Assembly: GCF_019393635.1 (NCBI RefSeq)
Contig: NC_057862.1
Coordinates: forward strand, 262,088,441-262,152,440
Length of the DNA: 64,000 bases
Source of the DNA: Dromiciops gliroides
Taxonomy: Eukaryota > Chordata > Mammalia > Microbiotheria > Microbiotheriidae
Direction: 5' to 3'
Part shown: piece by piece, positions 11,031 through 21,987 of the stretch
Position numbering within the stretch: the first letter of the stretch is position 1
How the letters are laid out: each line of letters opens with the position of its first letter
Notes under the pieces: model-generated
What the model was told of the DNA's origin: nothing
What the model saw: only the letters and a program-made list of their open reading frames with translations
Databases searched by the model: none
Program-made: the position numbers and the translations under genes

Positions 11031-11763
11031 GTTTAACAAAATAAACAAAAACACAATACAATATAGATAATGTTAATTTGTGGTTTTCTAAGTCAACATG
11101 CAGCCCACAGGAATGCTTTTCTATTTGATTTAACTTTACATTGCTTTATATAAACTGTCTTTTCTTCAAATAGATAATGATGGGTGTACATCTATAGCTG
11201 ATTCCTATGTGTTGCCTGAATTCAAGCACATGCTATTTTTGCTTTTCATAATTCAGGCAGAATGGACTACACAGGAGAAAGACAATAGCACTACATGTCT
11301 AGAGAGCTGAGTTCAACACCTTTGATAAGTCATTTTAACATTGGGCTTTCTTTTCCTTATATACAAAATGAAAGAACTGGTCCAAATATCTCAGATTCCT
11401 TCTGTCCTTGACATACTATAATTCTAGTTTCTGAATCTTAAGATTCTGGTCATGCTTCTCAATATGAGAAGAGTGAGACAGTTTAAAACCTCAATATTTA
11501 TAGTACACATTTATTTCGTGGCTAATTCTAGCAACATTTAAGATTATTCTTCCATACCAGTAATTAGCTCAGTTAGGATCTTGAAGTATCTCAGTTCTGG
11601 TTTACAATCAATTTTAAGAAGAAAAGGTTAAGTAACAGACATGGTAGAAAAAGAAAAGAAGAAACTATGAGTTATGTAGAAGAGTTTTGTACAACTGACA
11701 TTCAAAAATAAAAGTTTCTCTAAATCAGAATGTTGACTATAAAGCAGTTTAAGTTTAACCTAC

Positions 11764-11847
11764 CTCTTTCATTTGTGTTATCATCCCAAGAACAATCACT
11801 TCTCCAATTTTGGCTGTACTGCCCAATAAGGTTTCTATTGTTTTAAG
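11764..11847 (-). CDS. POLE2: POLE2 exon 7
   Basis: Twenty-eight codons in phase 0 encode [20 protein letters not shown] and then GMITQMKE, the first strands of the OB-fold. Acceptor TTTTAG|CT, donor GAAAGAG|GTAGGT. Confidence 0.95.
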
Positions 11848-11980
11848 CTAAAAGAAAAAAATTCCTCAGATTTACAAATGCACACATTCCAGAAATTTAT
11901 TTCTAAAAGCTAAATGTTTTGTACAATATTGACAAATAATTATTAAATTACATGATAAGCTATTTTTTACTTTTTCTGGG

Positions 11981-12124
11981 TTTTTTTTTGGTGGGGCAAT
12001 GGGGGTTAAGTGACTTGCCCAGGGTCACACAGCTAGTAAGTGTCAAGTGTCTGAGGCCGGATTTGAACTCAGGTACTCCTGACTCCAGGGCCGGTGCTTT
12101 ATCCACTGTGCCACCTAGCTGCCC
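11981..12124 (-). mobile_element. WSINE1-like SINE
   Basis: Full-length reverse copy, close to consensus, about 130 bp from POLE2 exon 7. Confidence 0.9.
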
Positions 12125-12271
12125 CTTTCTTTTTCTTTCTTTTTTTTTTTGATAAGCTTTTTAAAAAAAAAAAATCCTAAACCTGCACCAAGACTTTTAG
12201 GTCACTGCATAATTTCATGTCTGTTTAAAAATTTTTATGCACACTCCAATGTCCTCAAAAAACCTTTAGTC

Positions 12272-12408
12272 GGGGCAGCTAGGTGGCACGGTGGATAAAG
12301 CACCGGCCCTGGATTCAGGAGGACCTGAGTTCAAAGCTGGCCTCAGACACTTAATACTTACTAGCTGTGTGTCCCTGGGCAAGTCACTTAACCCCCATTG
12401 CCTTTCAA
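12272..12408 (+). mobile_element. WSINE1-like SINE
   Basis: Full-length; perfect target duplication AAAAAACCTTTAGTC. Confidence 0.93.
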
Positions 12409-12424
12409 AAAAAACCTTTAGTCC

Positions 12425-13054
12425 AATATATCAACATCATGTGAAGGTGATCTTGGATTCTCAAAGGCTCTAGTAGTATTCAAACTCTAGTAGGTGTTAC
12501 CACTTTGGAAAGGCTTCAATTACAGTCTCAGCAAATGAATGTGTTTGATTTTTGAGGATCAGCATAAATGGTACAAAGAATCTTATCACTGGCAGGGTGG
12601 TCATTGGTGAAAAATTCTTTGGCTACAAAATGGTGCTCAATTTTGTGCTTCTCTAATAATGCTATCAGTAGAAAATAAAAGGGTGTTAAGAATCAGAGAC
12701 CATCTATAGACATTAACTTACCTAAATGTAAAATCTTTGCCCAGTGACCAATGAGTGGATATGCTATTGAAAGAATTTAATTGAATCAATCTTGACATTC
12801 TTGTTATAAGTGAAATCTGAAGACAAAAATAGGTTGCAGCTTAATGGAAGGATAAGTTCTTGGGAAGGCAAATCAAAGAATTGGGGAAGCTAGTTTAAGC
12901 TTATGCCCAAAGGCAATAAGAAAAATAAATTCTTGGGACATTTGGTCTCACATTGTAGGGCTCATGATGTGAATTTGCAAAAAAGACAACCTTGCAAATA
13001 GCCAGGGTATGAGTTACTAGAAGCAACAGGTATATTGTAAAAATTATTTATTTT
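12425..13054. other. Intronic stretch, nothing recognised
   Basis: Part of POLE2 intron 6. No repeat or gene identified. A 44-codon minus-strand open stretch near 12540-12670 is too short to interpret. Confidence 0.4.
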
Positions 13055-13190
13055 AGTATCTATATAACCTATATCTGATTGCTTACTGCCTCAGGGAGTG
13101 GGGAGAAAGGAGAGGAGGGAGAGAATTTGAAACTCAAAACTCAAAACTTGAAATAAAAATTTTTTATTATCTCCCCCCCCCCCAAAAAAA
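13055..13190 (+). mobile_element. Short L1 3' tail
   Basis: Shares ATCTGATTGCTTACTGCC, a GGAGAGGAGGGAG tract and the A-rich end with other L1 tails here; heavily 5'-truncated. Confidence 0.7.
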
Positions 13191-13396
13191 AACCCAGCCA
13201 TTCAAAGAGAGGATTCCAAAGGGTTTCAGGACTAACCATTCAAATTTCACAGACATACAGCTATACTCAATATAAGAGTATATGTTGGCAAGTAAGTGAT
13301 ATTATTTTCCAAAACCCCACAAATGAATTAGGTCTCTAGTGAACTCTTCTAATATACTTTAAAGCTCTAATATGAATGCCTACAATGCTTCATTTT

Positions 13397-13551
13397 GGGG
13401 GGGGGAGGGGGCCCAGGGTAATGAGGGTTAAGTGACTTGTCCAGGGTCACACAGCTAGTGTCAAGTGTCTGAGGCCGGATTTGAACTCAGGTCCTCCTGA
13501 ATCCAGGGCCGGTGCTTTATTCACTGTCCCACCTAGCTGTCCCCCCACCCC
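13397..13551 (-). mobile_element. WSINE1-like SINE
   Basis: Reverse copy with a G-run tail region and C-rich head border; flanks share CTTCAT. Confidence 0.88.
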
Positions 13552-13702
13552 CCTTCATCTTAATGAACAGAGCAACATGACAGTGCTTAATAAAAAGACA
13601 AGTATGTCATTCAATTTCATTTAAAATTCAAGAAACAAAGCAAGAAAAACATGAATAATTAGAAAAGCTCTTCACCCCAAATTTCTAATAAAATATTCTA
13701 AC

Positions 13703-13777
13703 CTGAAATTTGCTTCTGCTTTCATCAGGATGAGCACCTGTTGCTAGAGGAGTAAACAATTCATGTCTTTGGGTTCT
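13703..13777 (-). CDS. POLE2: POLE2 exon 6
   Basis: Twenty-five codons in phase 0 encode [20 protein letters not shown] and then RSKFQ. Acceptor CATAG|AG, donor TTTCAG|GTTAGA. Confidence 0.95.
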
Positions 13778-14294
13778 CTATGAAAAAAGAAGATTTGCTT
13801 GGGTTAATGAGGCAGACATTTTTTAATCCTTGAGATTCATCACAGTAGTTTACTTTATTAATTATTTTATGATTGGTATTCAAAATAACTCCAATAATCC
13901 TAAAGGAGGGTTTCTTTTCTAGCACTGAGGCAGGACTCTGTTGCTTTGCTCATACTTGGATCAAGGTCCCAGTCCTGGGTGGCAGTCCCAGGGGGGTAGG
14001 AGCACTAGCACACCAGAGCCTATGGCCATAATGGAGTGGGGCCTCTCCTCACAGTTCCAAGACAGAAAAGCAGACTTGTGGTGACTCACAGATCAGAGCA
14101 CAGGCCAGGAAAGCAATAGCCACAGCTCTCCTTAAATCATACTACCTCAGAAGAACTGAAAACTTAGCCATTCCTAGAAGTATCTCTGAAAATAGCTGTA
14201 CAAAACCTCTAAAATTTGGGACAGTGCACCCTCCACCCTGAAAGCAGAACCTTATTTTAACAAAGAATTAAAAGTCAAGAAATAGGTTGGGGAA

Positions 14295-14684
14295 ATGAGC
14301 AAACAGAAAAAAATGCTGACCATTGAAATTTACTATGGTGACAAGGAAGATCAAAATACACTATTAGAAGATAACAAAGTCAAAGCTCCTACATCCAAAG
14401 CCTCAAAGAAAAATATGAATTGGTCTCAGGCCATGGAAGGACTCAAAAAGGACTTTGAAAACAAAATAAGAGAGGTGGAAGAAAAAAAGGGAAGAGAAAT
14501 AAGAGTGATCCAAGAAAATCATGACAAAAAAGTCAACAATTTGGTAAAGGAGACACAAAAAAATAATGAAGAAAATAACACCTTAAAAAACAGACTAGGC
14601 CAAATACTAAAAGAGGGAGAAAAAGCCAATGAGGAAAAGAATACCTTGAAAAGCCCAATGAGTCAAATGGAAAAGAGGGTATAA
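14295..14684 (+). pseudogene. L1/HAL1 ORF1 N-terminal part
   Basis: An open frame of 129 codons dominated by a Lys/Glu-rich coiled coil, typical of the L1 ORF1p trimerisation domain. It stops early, and further coiled-coil sequence continues in another frame. Confidence 0.85.
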
Positions 14685-14874
14685 AAGCTCAATGAAGAAA
14701 ACATCTCCCTACAAATTAGGATTGTGCAAGTGGAAGCTAATGACTTTTATGAGAAATCAGGAAACAATAAAACAAAACAAAAAAAATGAAAAAAAATAGA
14801 AGGCAAGGTGAAATATCTCACTAGAAAAACAACTCACCTAGAAAATAGATCCAGGAGAGAGAATCTGAAAATTA

Positions 14875-15159
14875 TTGAACTACATGAAAGCCATGATCAA
14901 AAAGAGTCTAAACATCATCTTCCAAGAAACTATCATGGAAAACTGCCCTGATATTCTAGAAACAGAGGGCAAAACAGAAATTGAAAGAATCCACCAATCA
15001 TCTCCTGAAAGAGATCCCAAAAGGAAAACTCTCAGAAATATAGCCAAACTGCAGAGTTCCCAAGTCAAGGAGAAAATATTGCAAGCAGCCAGAAAGAAAC
15101 AATTCAAGTATTGTAGAGCCACAATCAGGATAACACAAGATTTAGCAGCTTCACATTAA
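14875..15159 (+). pseudogene. L1/HAL1 ORF1 C-terminal part
   Basis: An open frame of 94 codons matching the RRM/C-terminal domain of L1 ORF1p, including ERIHQSSPERDPKRKTLRNI. Frame-shifted relative to the N-terminal part. Confidence 0.85.
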
Positions 15160-15971
15160 AGTATCAGAAAGCTTGGAATAACATATTCCAGAGGGCAAAG
15201 GAATTGGGATTACAACCAAGAATCACCTACCCAGCAAAACTGATCATAATCCTTCAGGGGAAGAAATGGGCATTCAATGAAAGAGAGGACTTTCAAGCAT
15301 TCTTGATGAAAAGGCCTAAGCTGAATAGAAAATTTGACTTTAAAATACAAGACTCAAGAGAAGCATAAAAAGATTAACAGGAAAAAGAAATCATAAGGGA
15401 TTTTAAAAGGTTAAACTATTTAAATTCCTACATGGAAAGATGATACTTGTAACTCATAAAAACTTTTTCATTATTATGGCTGTTGGATAGAGCATATATA
15501 GACAGAGAATACAGGTGTGGGTTGATAATATCTTCAAAAAATAAAGTATCACAAAAGAAGCAAGAAAAAGCTTATATAGTGGAGGGAAAGATGGGGAGGT
15601 AAGAGGGAGAATTGGCTCAAAGAGGAAATAACATACACACTCAATTGAGTACAGAAATCTATCCTACTCTGCAGGGAAGTAGAAGAAAAGGGATAAGGGG
15701 GAGGGAGAGATAGAAGGGAGGGCAGATTGAGGGAGGGGGTAGTAAGAAGCAAAACACTTTTGAGGAGGGACAGGGTGAAAGGAGATAAAGAATAAAATAA
15801 ATGGGGTGGGAATAGGATGGAGAGAAATACAGCAATAGTAACTGAAAAATTTTTAAAGCAAGTTTGTCTGATAAAAGCCTCATTTCTCAAACATATAGAG
15901 AACTGAGTCAAATTTATTAAAATAAGAGTCATTCCCCAATTGATAAATGATCAAAAGATATGAATAGTTTT

Positions 15972-16046
15972 CTGAGGCTGGATTTGAACTCAGATCCTCC
16001 TGACTCCAGGGCCAGTGCTCTATTCACTGTGCCACCTAGCTGCCCC
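15972..16046 (-). mobile_element. SINE head fragment
   Basis: The first ~75 bases of the SINE on the minus strand, ending in the CORE without a tail; sits inside the HAL1 copy. Confidence 0.85.
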
Positions 16047-16859
16047 AGAAATTAAATTTAGAGAAAACTGTGGGAATATCTGTAGAGAAACTGAAGGACT
16101 TGAGATAAAGGAGAAAAAGGATATGAAAAGACTTAAGCAGAAGGACCTGAGAAGAAAAAAAAAAGTAAAGCAAAAGCACTCAAGTTAAAGGAGAATATGA
16201 ACTGAAGTCTCCTTTAAATATTGCTGAAGCAGGATTAATAAAATTGGAAAGTAAGGGGATGCTCATCAGTTAGAGAACAGTTGAAGATGTGATGGAATAC
16301 TGTATTGCTATAAAAAATGAAGAGGATAACTTAAAAAAACAGCACGTGGAAAAACACATGAGCTGAAACAGAGTGAAGTGAGCAGAATAATAACATCCTA
16401 CACAGTAACAGCAATATTGTAATGACAATCAACTGTTAAAGACTTCAGCTACTTTGATCAAGACAATGATTCATGACAATACCAAAGAACTCATAAAGAA
16501 AAATGCTATCCACCTCCAGAGAAAACTGATAAACGGAGTGAAGACTAAAGCAAATGTTCTTACTTTTTTTTTCCTTCCCCCCCTCCACATGAGTAATGTG
16601 GAAATATGTTTATGATTTCATATGTACAATGGGTATTATATTTCTTGTTTTCTCAACAGATGGGGGAGGGGCAGGAGAAGGAAAATTTGGAACTGAAAAT
16701 CATTTAAATAAATTTTTAAAGACCACCAAATGTGAGGAATACAAAGAAATTCTAGAAAGAACTTTGTAAAACAATGCAAATTTTAAGGTATAACCAAAAG
16801 AATGGAGTTGACACTAATTATGACAATATATGAGAAAAAAGTGAATGATAGACAAAGAG

Positions 16860-17400
16860 TCAATAAATCAACAAATAAACTAATCGACTTCTATATGCCA
16901 GGCATTATGCTAGGAGCTGGAGATACAAATAGAAAGTAGTTAAATATACAAAGGAGGTCACTACTGAGGAGGGAGGACCAAAACAGAAAAGGTTCATAGG
17001 AAAGATAGTGGTTAAACTGAGGCTTGAAGGAAGAGGATTCTAGGAGGAAGACATGAGGAGAGAATCCATTCTGAGCTTGGGGAGTGGAGTGGCACACAGA
17101 TATGAGTGAAAGTGTCCTATATGAGAAACAGAGAGAAAGCCAGTTTGTTGAGTATGGGAGTGACATTGAAGAAAATCATGTTGACAGTGTTAAGGACAGA
17201 CTGGAGGGTGAACCTTGAGAGAGAGAGACAAATCAGGAGGTCATTGCTGTCATCTAGGTAAGAGACAAAAAGGGTCAGAAGTTTAGAAAGGGCGCCAGGA
17301 ATGAGTTGGTGGGGAAAGATAATGAGTTCTGTTTTGGACCTGTTGAGTTGGAGATGTCTACTGGATATCCGGTTCAAAATGTTCAATAGGAAGTTGGTGA
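16860..17400 (+). repeat. Ancient LINE-derived repeat
   Basis: Shows the pattern ATGCCAGGCATTATGCTAGG, GGAGATACAAA and later GAGGCTTGAAGGAAG shared with 20990-21330, 35850-36180 and 62110-62600. Family name uncertain. Confidence 0.5.
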
Positions 17401-17439
17401 TGTAGGACTGGAGCTCAGAAGGTATGTATGTGTAAACTT

Positions 17440-17515
17440 GTATGTGTAGGGGGAAAGAGGGAGGGAGGGGAAGAAAGAGGGGGAGAGAGAGAGACAGACA
17501 GACAGAGAAATCCAG
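17440..17515. repeat. GA-rich simple sequence
   Basis: GGGAGGGAGGGG and GAGAGAGACAGACAGACAG runs. Confidence 0.85.
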
Positions 17516-17585
17516 AGTGTCCCAAAAATCTTAGTGGAGTTTTAAACTATTAAGGCTAGTACAGATCTATACAGGGTCATTCTGT
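17513..17585 (+). repeat. Mariner-like end fragment
   Basis: GAGTGTCCCAAAAATCTTAG followed by GGAGTTTTAA resembles the terminal part of a mariner-family MITE. The other end was not found. Confidence 0.5.
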
Positions 17586-17666
17586 ATAGATCTTGGAGAT
17601 ATCTTCATAGAAACAATAATTAAACCCATGGGAGGTGATGACATGAGCAATTAAGAGAGCATAGAG

Positions 17667-17813
17667 GGGGCAGCTAGGTGGCGCAGTGGATAGAGCACCG
17701 GCCCTGGAGTCAGGGGTAACTGAGTTCAAATCCGGCCTCAGACACTTAACATTTACTAGCTGTGTGACCCTGGGCAAGTCACTTAACCCCAATTGCCTCA
17801 ATGAAAAAAAAAA
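17667..17813 (+). mobile_element. WSINE1-like SINE
   Basis: Full-length; flanks AGAGAGCATAGAG / AGAGAGCATATAG. Confidence 0.92.
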
Positions 17814-18059
17814 AAGAGAGAGCATATAGAAAAGAGGTATAGGACAGAGTGTTAGGATACATCCACTATTAGGAAACATGGTGTGAATGATGATCCACCA
17901 AAGAAAACTAAGAAGCAGCAGTAGGAAGTAGGAAGAAATCTAAAGCAGAACAGTAAAACCCAGAAGGAGTAACTAAGAGGAGAGGATTGTCAAAAGTGTC
18001 AAAAACTGCAGAGGTCAAGAAGGATCAGGGCAGAGGTAAGGACCTTGTATTCAGCATTT

Positions 18060-18262
18060 AAGAGATAATTTTATAAAGGACACAGCATTGTACTAGAAAG
18101 GAAGAGTCTTGGGTTTTTATTCTAGTTCTATAACTAACAGGTTTGCAACCACAGACAAATCACTTAAACTCTCTGGGCCTCAATTCCCTCATCTATAGGA
18201 GATTGATTGGACTAGATGATCTCTAAGGTTCCTTTCAGCTTTCAAATCCTATGATCCTATAA
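18060..18262 (+). repeat. MIR-like SINE
   Basis: Contains TCTAGTTCTATAACTAAC, CAAATCACTTAAACTCTCTG and CTCATCTATAGGAGATTG in MIR order. Confidence 0.7.
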
Positions 18263-18366
18263 TACCTACTATAGTAGTTTATATAGGTAAAGGGATTAAA
18301 TAAATATTTTCTGGAGAATGAGAGAAGATATTCAGATCGCTAAAGTTATAAAGTATTGGGGTTTTT

Positions 18367-18510
18367 TGTTTGGTTTTGGTTTTTTTTAGTGAGGCAATTG
18401 AGGTTAAGTGACTTGCCCAGGGTCACACAGCTAGTAAGTTGTTAAGTGTCTGAGGCTGGATTTGAACTCAGGTCCTCCTGAATCCAGGGCTGGTGCTTTA
18501 TCCACTGTTG
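18367..18510 (-). mobile_element. SINE at the 3' end of the chimera
   Basis: Lacks the first ~18 bases of its head; joined to HAL1 at ACAG microhomology. Its tail abuts the left target duplication. Confidence 0.88.
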
Positions 18511-18780
18511 ACTTTTTATCTTGACTTTCCTGCATCACTCTCATTTCTCTTTCCATTTTTTCCTCTACCTCTCTTACTTTATCTTCAGAGTCTTTTTTGA
18601 GTGTCTCTATGGCTTGAGACCAATTCATATTTTTCTTGGAAGCTTTGGATGTAGGAGCCCTGAAATTGCTATCCTCTTCTGAGGGTGCACCTTGATCTTC
18701 CTTGTCACTAAAGAAACTTTTTATGGTGTGCATCTTTCTCTGTCTCCTCATCTTTCCTGTCTTTTACTTTACTTTACTCC
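18508..18780 (-). pseudogene. HAL1/L1 ORF1 fragment inside the chimera
   Basis: Encodes the ORF1 N-terminus, beginning MRRQRKMHTIKSFFSDKED and including SKASKKNMNWSQAIETLKKD and a coiled-coil start. Nearly identical to 59650-59900. It ends at microhomology ACAG with the downstream SINE. Confidence 0.88.
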
Positions 18781-18944
18781 TTCTTCTTCTTCTTCTTTTT
18801 TTTTTTTTAGTGAGGCAATTGGGGTTAAGTGACTTGCCCAGGGTCACACAGCTAGTAAGTGTCAAGTGTCTGAGGCCAGATTTGAACTCAGATCCTCCCG
18901 ACTCCAGGGCCGGTGCTCTATCCACTGCGTCACCTAGCTGCCCC
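18781..18944 (-). mobile_element. SINE at the 5' end of the chimera
   Basis: Complete head GGGGCAGCTAGGTGACG on the minus strand, directly against the right target duplication. Confidence 0.9.
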
Positions 18945-18999
18945 AAGTATTGGGTTTTTAATGTAATATATAGAAGGAACAAGCTAATTCTATTTTTAA

Positions 19000-19700
19000 A
19001 AAATCAACCTGCCCTACTCCTCCAATAAACTATATAATTTTTAAAGTAGAATTTAATACAATAAATAAAACATTTTCCAGGACAACAGTGAACCAGGCTT
19101 GCAATAAAATTTCAGTTTTAGAACAATCTGAAATATCATGAATACTTGAGTACTTCAAGGACTTATGATTCCACCTGCTATTATTTCCCTCAAGTGATAT
19201 AATTCAAAACCCTGTCCATACCTAAGTAGATAATTTTTTGAGTTGTCATGACCAAAAAAGATTCATTACCTGGGCCTTAGGTGAGAGACATACTATACGT
19301 ATACTATGGATACCAAAGATTTTTGTTTTTGTAATTTTAAAAATTCCTTATTTCAACTATACACAGCTGCAAAGCATGAAAATAAAAGGGATGAAAGGCA
19401 CAATCAGTGCAATCTATTATCAGGCTTAAAATTTATAAAAGCAAGCCTTCAAATAAATAACCAACTACCTATATAAAAAGCTAACAGGTACCCCAAAAGA
19501 TTACTGTAGCACTACAGAATGTTAAGGCAGGAAGGGACCTTATAGTTAATTGCTAAAATTGAGTTAAGTGATGTTTCCAAAGATCAGATAGTCTCCTCTA
19601 AACACAAAATATTAAATGAAAACTGGCCCATACTAGACATCATTATCTCTATTACTATTTATTACCTAAAAATCCTGAAATATAATTCCCCAAATTTGTC
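19000..19700. other. Intronic stretch, little recognised
   Basis: AT-rich POLE2 intron 5. A weak old-SINE signature (GAATGTTAAGGCAGGAAGGG) is visible near 19520. Confidence 0.4.
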
Positions 19701-19714
19701 TTTACAAATATATG

Positions 19715-19882
19715 GGGGGCAGGGAACAGCTAGATGGTGCAGTGGATAAAGCACCGGCCCTGGATTCAGGAGGACTTGAGTTCAAATCTGGCCTCAGACA
19801 CTTGACGACACTTACTAGCTGTGTGACCCTGGGCAAGTCACTTAACCCCATTGCCCTGCAAAATAAACAAACAAACAAAAGA
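19715..19882 (+). mobile_element. WSINE1-like SINE (first of a stacked pair)
   Basis: Flanked by ACAAATATATG on both sides; the right-hand copy is also the left flank of the next SINE. Confidence 0.9.
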
Positions 19883-19893
19883 ACAAATATATG

Positions 19894-20048
19894 GGGGCAG
19901 CTAGGTGGCGCAGTGGATAGAGCACCGGCCCTAGATTCAGAAGGACCTGAGTTCAAATCCGGCCTCAGACACTTAACAATTACTAGCTGTGTGACCCTGG
20001 GCAAGTCACTTAACCCCAATGGCCTCGAAAAAACAAAAACAAAACCCC
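19894..20048 (+). mobile_element. WSINE1-like SINE (second of a stacked pair)
   Basis: Follows the shared ACAAATATATG; the third copy (ATAAATATATG) is at 20049-20059. Close to POLE2 exon 5. Confidence 0.9.
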
Positions 20049-20130
20049 ATAAATATATGACGAAAATTCCCAAGTCAAACTGTAAATACCAATGAACCAA
20101 AGCCTACCTGCCTTTTTTTTTTTAACTCAC

Positions 20131-20224
20131 CTGCTGTAAAATGGTATAACGTTCACGAAACACTTCTGCTTTGTCTCTCGCTTTACCAAACAAATTTGTT
20201 GAAGGGTGACTGGTCATTGATAGC
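20131..20224 (-). CDS. POLE2: POLE2 exon 5
   Basis: This exon encodes [20 protein letters not shown] and then RERYTILQQ (residues about 108-139). It ends in phase 0 with donor CAGCAG|GTGAGT. Two plus-strand SINEs stacked at 19715-20048 lie about 80 bp beyond the donor, inside the intron. Confidence 0.95.
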
Positions 20225-20339
20225 CTGGTAAAAGAGGAACGTCTTTACTCTTTCAAAATGAATGTCTTGTTTCTTAAAGATAGGTACTGTATGAAATAAG
20301 CACACATAAGTGGACATTTCAAAATCTGTAAAAGGCAAT

Positions 20340-20535
20340 GTGGTGTAGGGAAAGCACGTGGGGCTCAAAAGCAGGAGATATGGGTTCAAGTACAGATTTT
20401 CATGGGGAAATCACTTTAACATCTATAAACCTTAGTTTCCTCATCTTCAAAATGGGGGCAGGGTAATACCTAACTCATAGGGTTGATTTCTGTTAAATGA
20501 ACAAGCATTTAATAAACTCTCCAGTATTTGGGTGA
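20340..20535 (+). repeat. MIR-like SINE
   Basis: Contains GGTTCAAGTACAG, TTAGTTTCCTCATC and AAAATGGGGGCAGGGTAATA. Confidence 0.7.
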
Positions 20536-20778
20536 GAGCTGTATTATAAGGTTTCTAAATAGTTACTGGTATTGGCCCTTTGAAGAATTCCTATGAATCA
20601 CAGCTTGCCAGTCTCCCCTCACCCCACCCTAGGCTTTCTTCTGGCTTTGGTTAACAAAGAGGGAATGAACCAAAGTGCACTATAGGGTTGTTGAGAATTT
20701 TTTTTTTCAAATCTTTAAGGGCTATATAAATATGAGACATTATACTTTATATGAAAACTAATACTTAAGAAAACTTAC

Positions 20779-20856
20779 GGTAGGAATTTCTTTCTTTCTG
20801 GATTATACACAAAGTGTGGAATATCAAATGCTCCAATTATATTAAGAATATGTTCT
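20779..20856 (-). CDS. POLE2: POLE2 exon 4
   Basis: This exon encodes [20 protein letters not shown], the linker following the N-terminal domain (residues about 82-108). Acceptor CCCAG|AG, donor TACC|GTAAGT. Confidence 0.95.
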
Positions 20857-20989
20857 CTGGGAAAAACAATAAAACACAAATACATGAAACCTTATTCTAC
20901 TTCAAAAGATTCTACTTCAAAATAGCAACTTGTACCATGCAAATTATTCTATTACATATTAAACTTTTTTTCCCATTTTAGATATTTCA

Positions 20990-21330
20990 ATCAATAAGCA
21001 TTTATCAAGCATTGATTACACACAAGATACCATAGTAGTATCTGAAGATAAAATGACAAATGAAATACTCCCTGTCTTCAAGGAATGTTCTAAGAGAAAC
21101 ACCATGTTCATATTTATTTAAATATAAACAATATAAATGCAAAATAAAGGGGGACAAGAAAGGCTAAAAATTAGCAGGTGGGAAGAATTAGGAAAAACTT
21201 CATATAAGTGTTGTTTCAGCTGAGATTTGAAGGAAAGAAGGGAGTGTATTCCAGGTGTGGAAGACAGCCTGTTCAAAGACATGGAAATGGAAGATGGAGA
21301 ACCAGAAATGAAATGAAAGGCTACAGATTG
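20990..21330 (+). repeat. Ancient LINE-derived repeat
   Basis: Same family as 16860-17400: CAATAAGCATTTATCAAGC, then CTCCCTGTCTTCAAGGAATG and GAGTGTATTCCAGGTGTG. Confidence 0.5.
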
Positions 21331-21620
21331 AAGAATGATTGAAAAAAAAGTATGGCTTATTCACATAATGGAATATTGTTATGTAGTTTTTTTAAAAAAA
21401 AGGAAAAATAAAAGGAATTCAGAGAAATTGCAAAGATTTACATAAACTTAGAGTGAAATAAGCAAAATCAAAAGAACAGTATACACAATGATTATAACAA
21501 TGTAAATGAAAATATCACTTACAGAAAGCTAAACTCTATTGAAAATCCTCAAGACAGAAAAACAGGTAACTAGTTAGTAGGAAAGAATACTCTCAAACAT
21601 TTATTAAATATAGTCAAGAT
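21330..21620 (+). mobile_element. Old L1 3' end
   Basis: Diverged copy of the L1 3' region, with CACATAATGGAATATTG and later motifs in the usual order. Confidence 0.6.
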
Positions 21621-21987
21621 ACCAGATATTTTTATTTAATTGCTTTTCTTTGTTACAAAGGAATATTCTACCAGGAGCAGGAAATTTCAAGATTTTCTAT
21701 GTTTCAGAAAGACCTAAAAACAAAAGACTTTGGTTGTTGGGGGTTGGGGGGAAGACGGTGTTTTGCTTTGTTTTAAAATTAGATGGGTGAGCTATGGTTG
21801 TCCAGTTGAACTGCTTGAGTTAAAACTGCTCTAGCCACCTTCCTACCCCTGATAAAAACTTTCTGATCTTCATTTTATTTCCCAAATATACTCCTTTATT
21901 TGGCAAAAAGGAGCATTTTTTTTACTGTAAGTTATTAAATTGTCTTTTGTCTCTTAATTCTGTGGTTTTTAAGAATGGCTGGTTATT

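Larger units (their letters stand above)
13930..16730 (+). mobile_element. HAL1-type LINE with degenerate ORF1
   Basis: A 5' UTR-like segment (13930-14290, homologous to 36900-37150) precedes ORF1 pieces at 14295-14684 (coiled coil, KASKKNMNWSQAMEGLKKDF) and 14875-15159 (RNA-binding C-terminal half, SSQVKEKILQAARKKQFKY). A HAL1-like extension and the last part of L1 ORF2 follow (near 15860-15970), then a SINE fragment and an L1 3' end (16260-16730). No endonuclease or reverse transcriptase segment lies between, as in HAL1 elements. Lies in POLE2 intron 5, antisense to the gene. Confidence 0.8.
18367..18944 (-). mobile_element. SINE-HAL1-SINE chimera inserted as one unit
   Basis: Read on the minus strand: a SINE with complete 5' head, an A-rich tail, about 270 bp of HAL1/L1 ORF1 (18508-18780), then a second SINE lacking its first ~18 bases and ending in an A-rich tail. 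The whole is flanked by AAGTATTGGG(G)TTTTT at 18351-18366 and 18945-18959. On the minus strand the insertion point reads TT|AAAAA, an L1-endonuclease-like site. Confidence 0.85.

Noticed and set aside
12530..12680. A coherent-looking 44-codon minus-strand stretch (KHKIEHHFVAKEFFTNDHPA) in POLE2 intron 6
   Set aside because: Too short to be significant, no splice sites or homologue recognised, and POLE2 exons 6 and 7 join in phase without it.
15549..15932. 127-codon minus-strand frame rich in Leu/Ser/Pro
   Set aside because: Antisense of a purine-rich segment of the HAL1 element; low complexity, no domain.
19702..20100. Long open frames on both strands with a recurring peptide (RVTQLVSVKCLRPDLNSG and the reverse-strand [20 protein letters not shown]) here and in about forty other places
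   Set aside because: Each falls exactly on a SINE copy. The SINE consensus happens to be open on both strands; there are no start signals or conserved flanks. Not a protein family.
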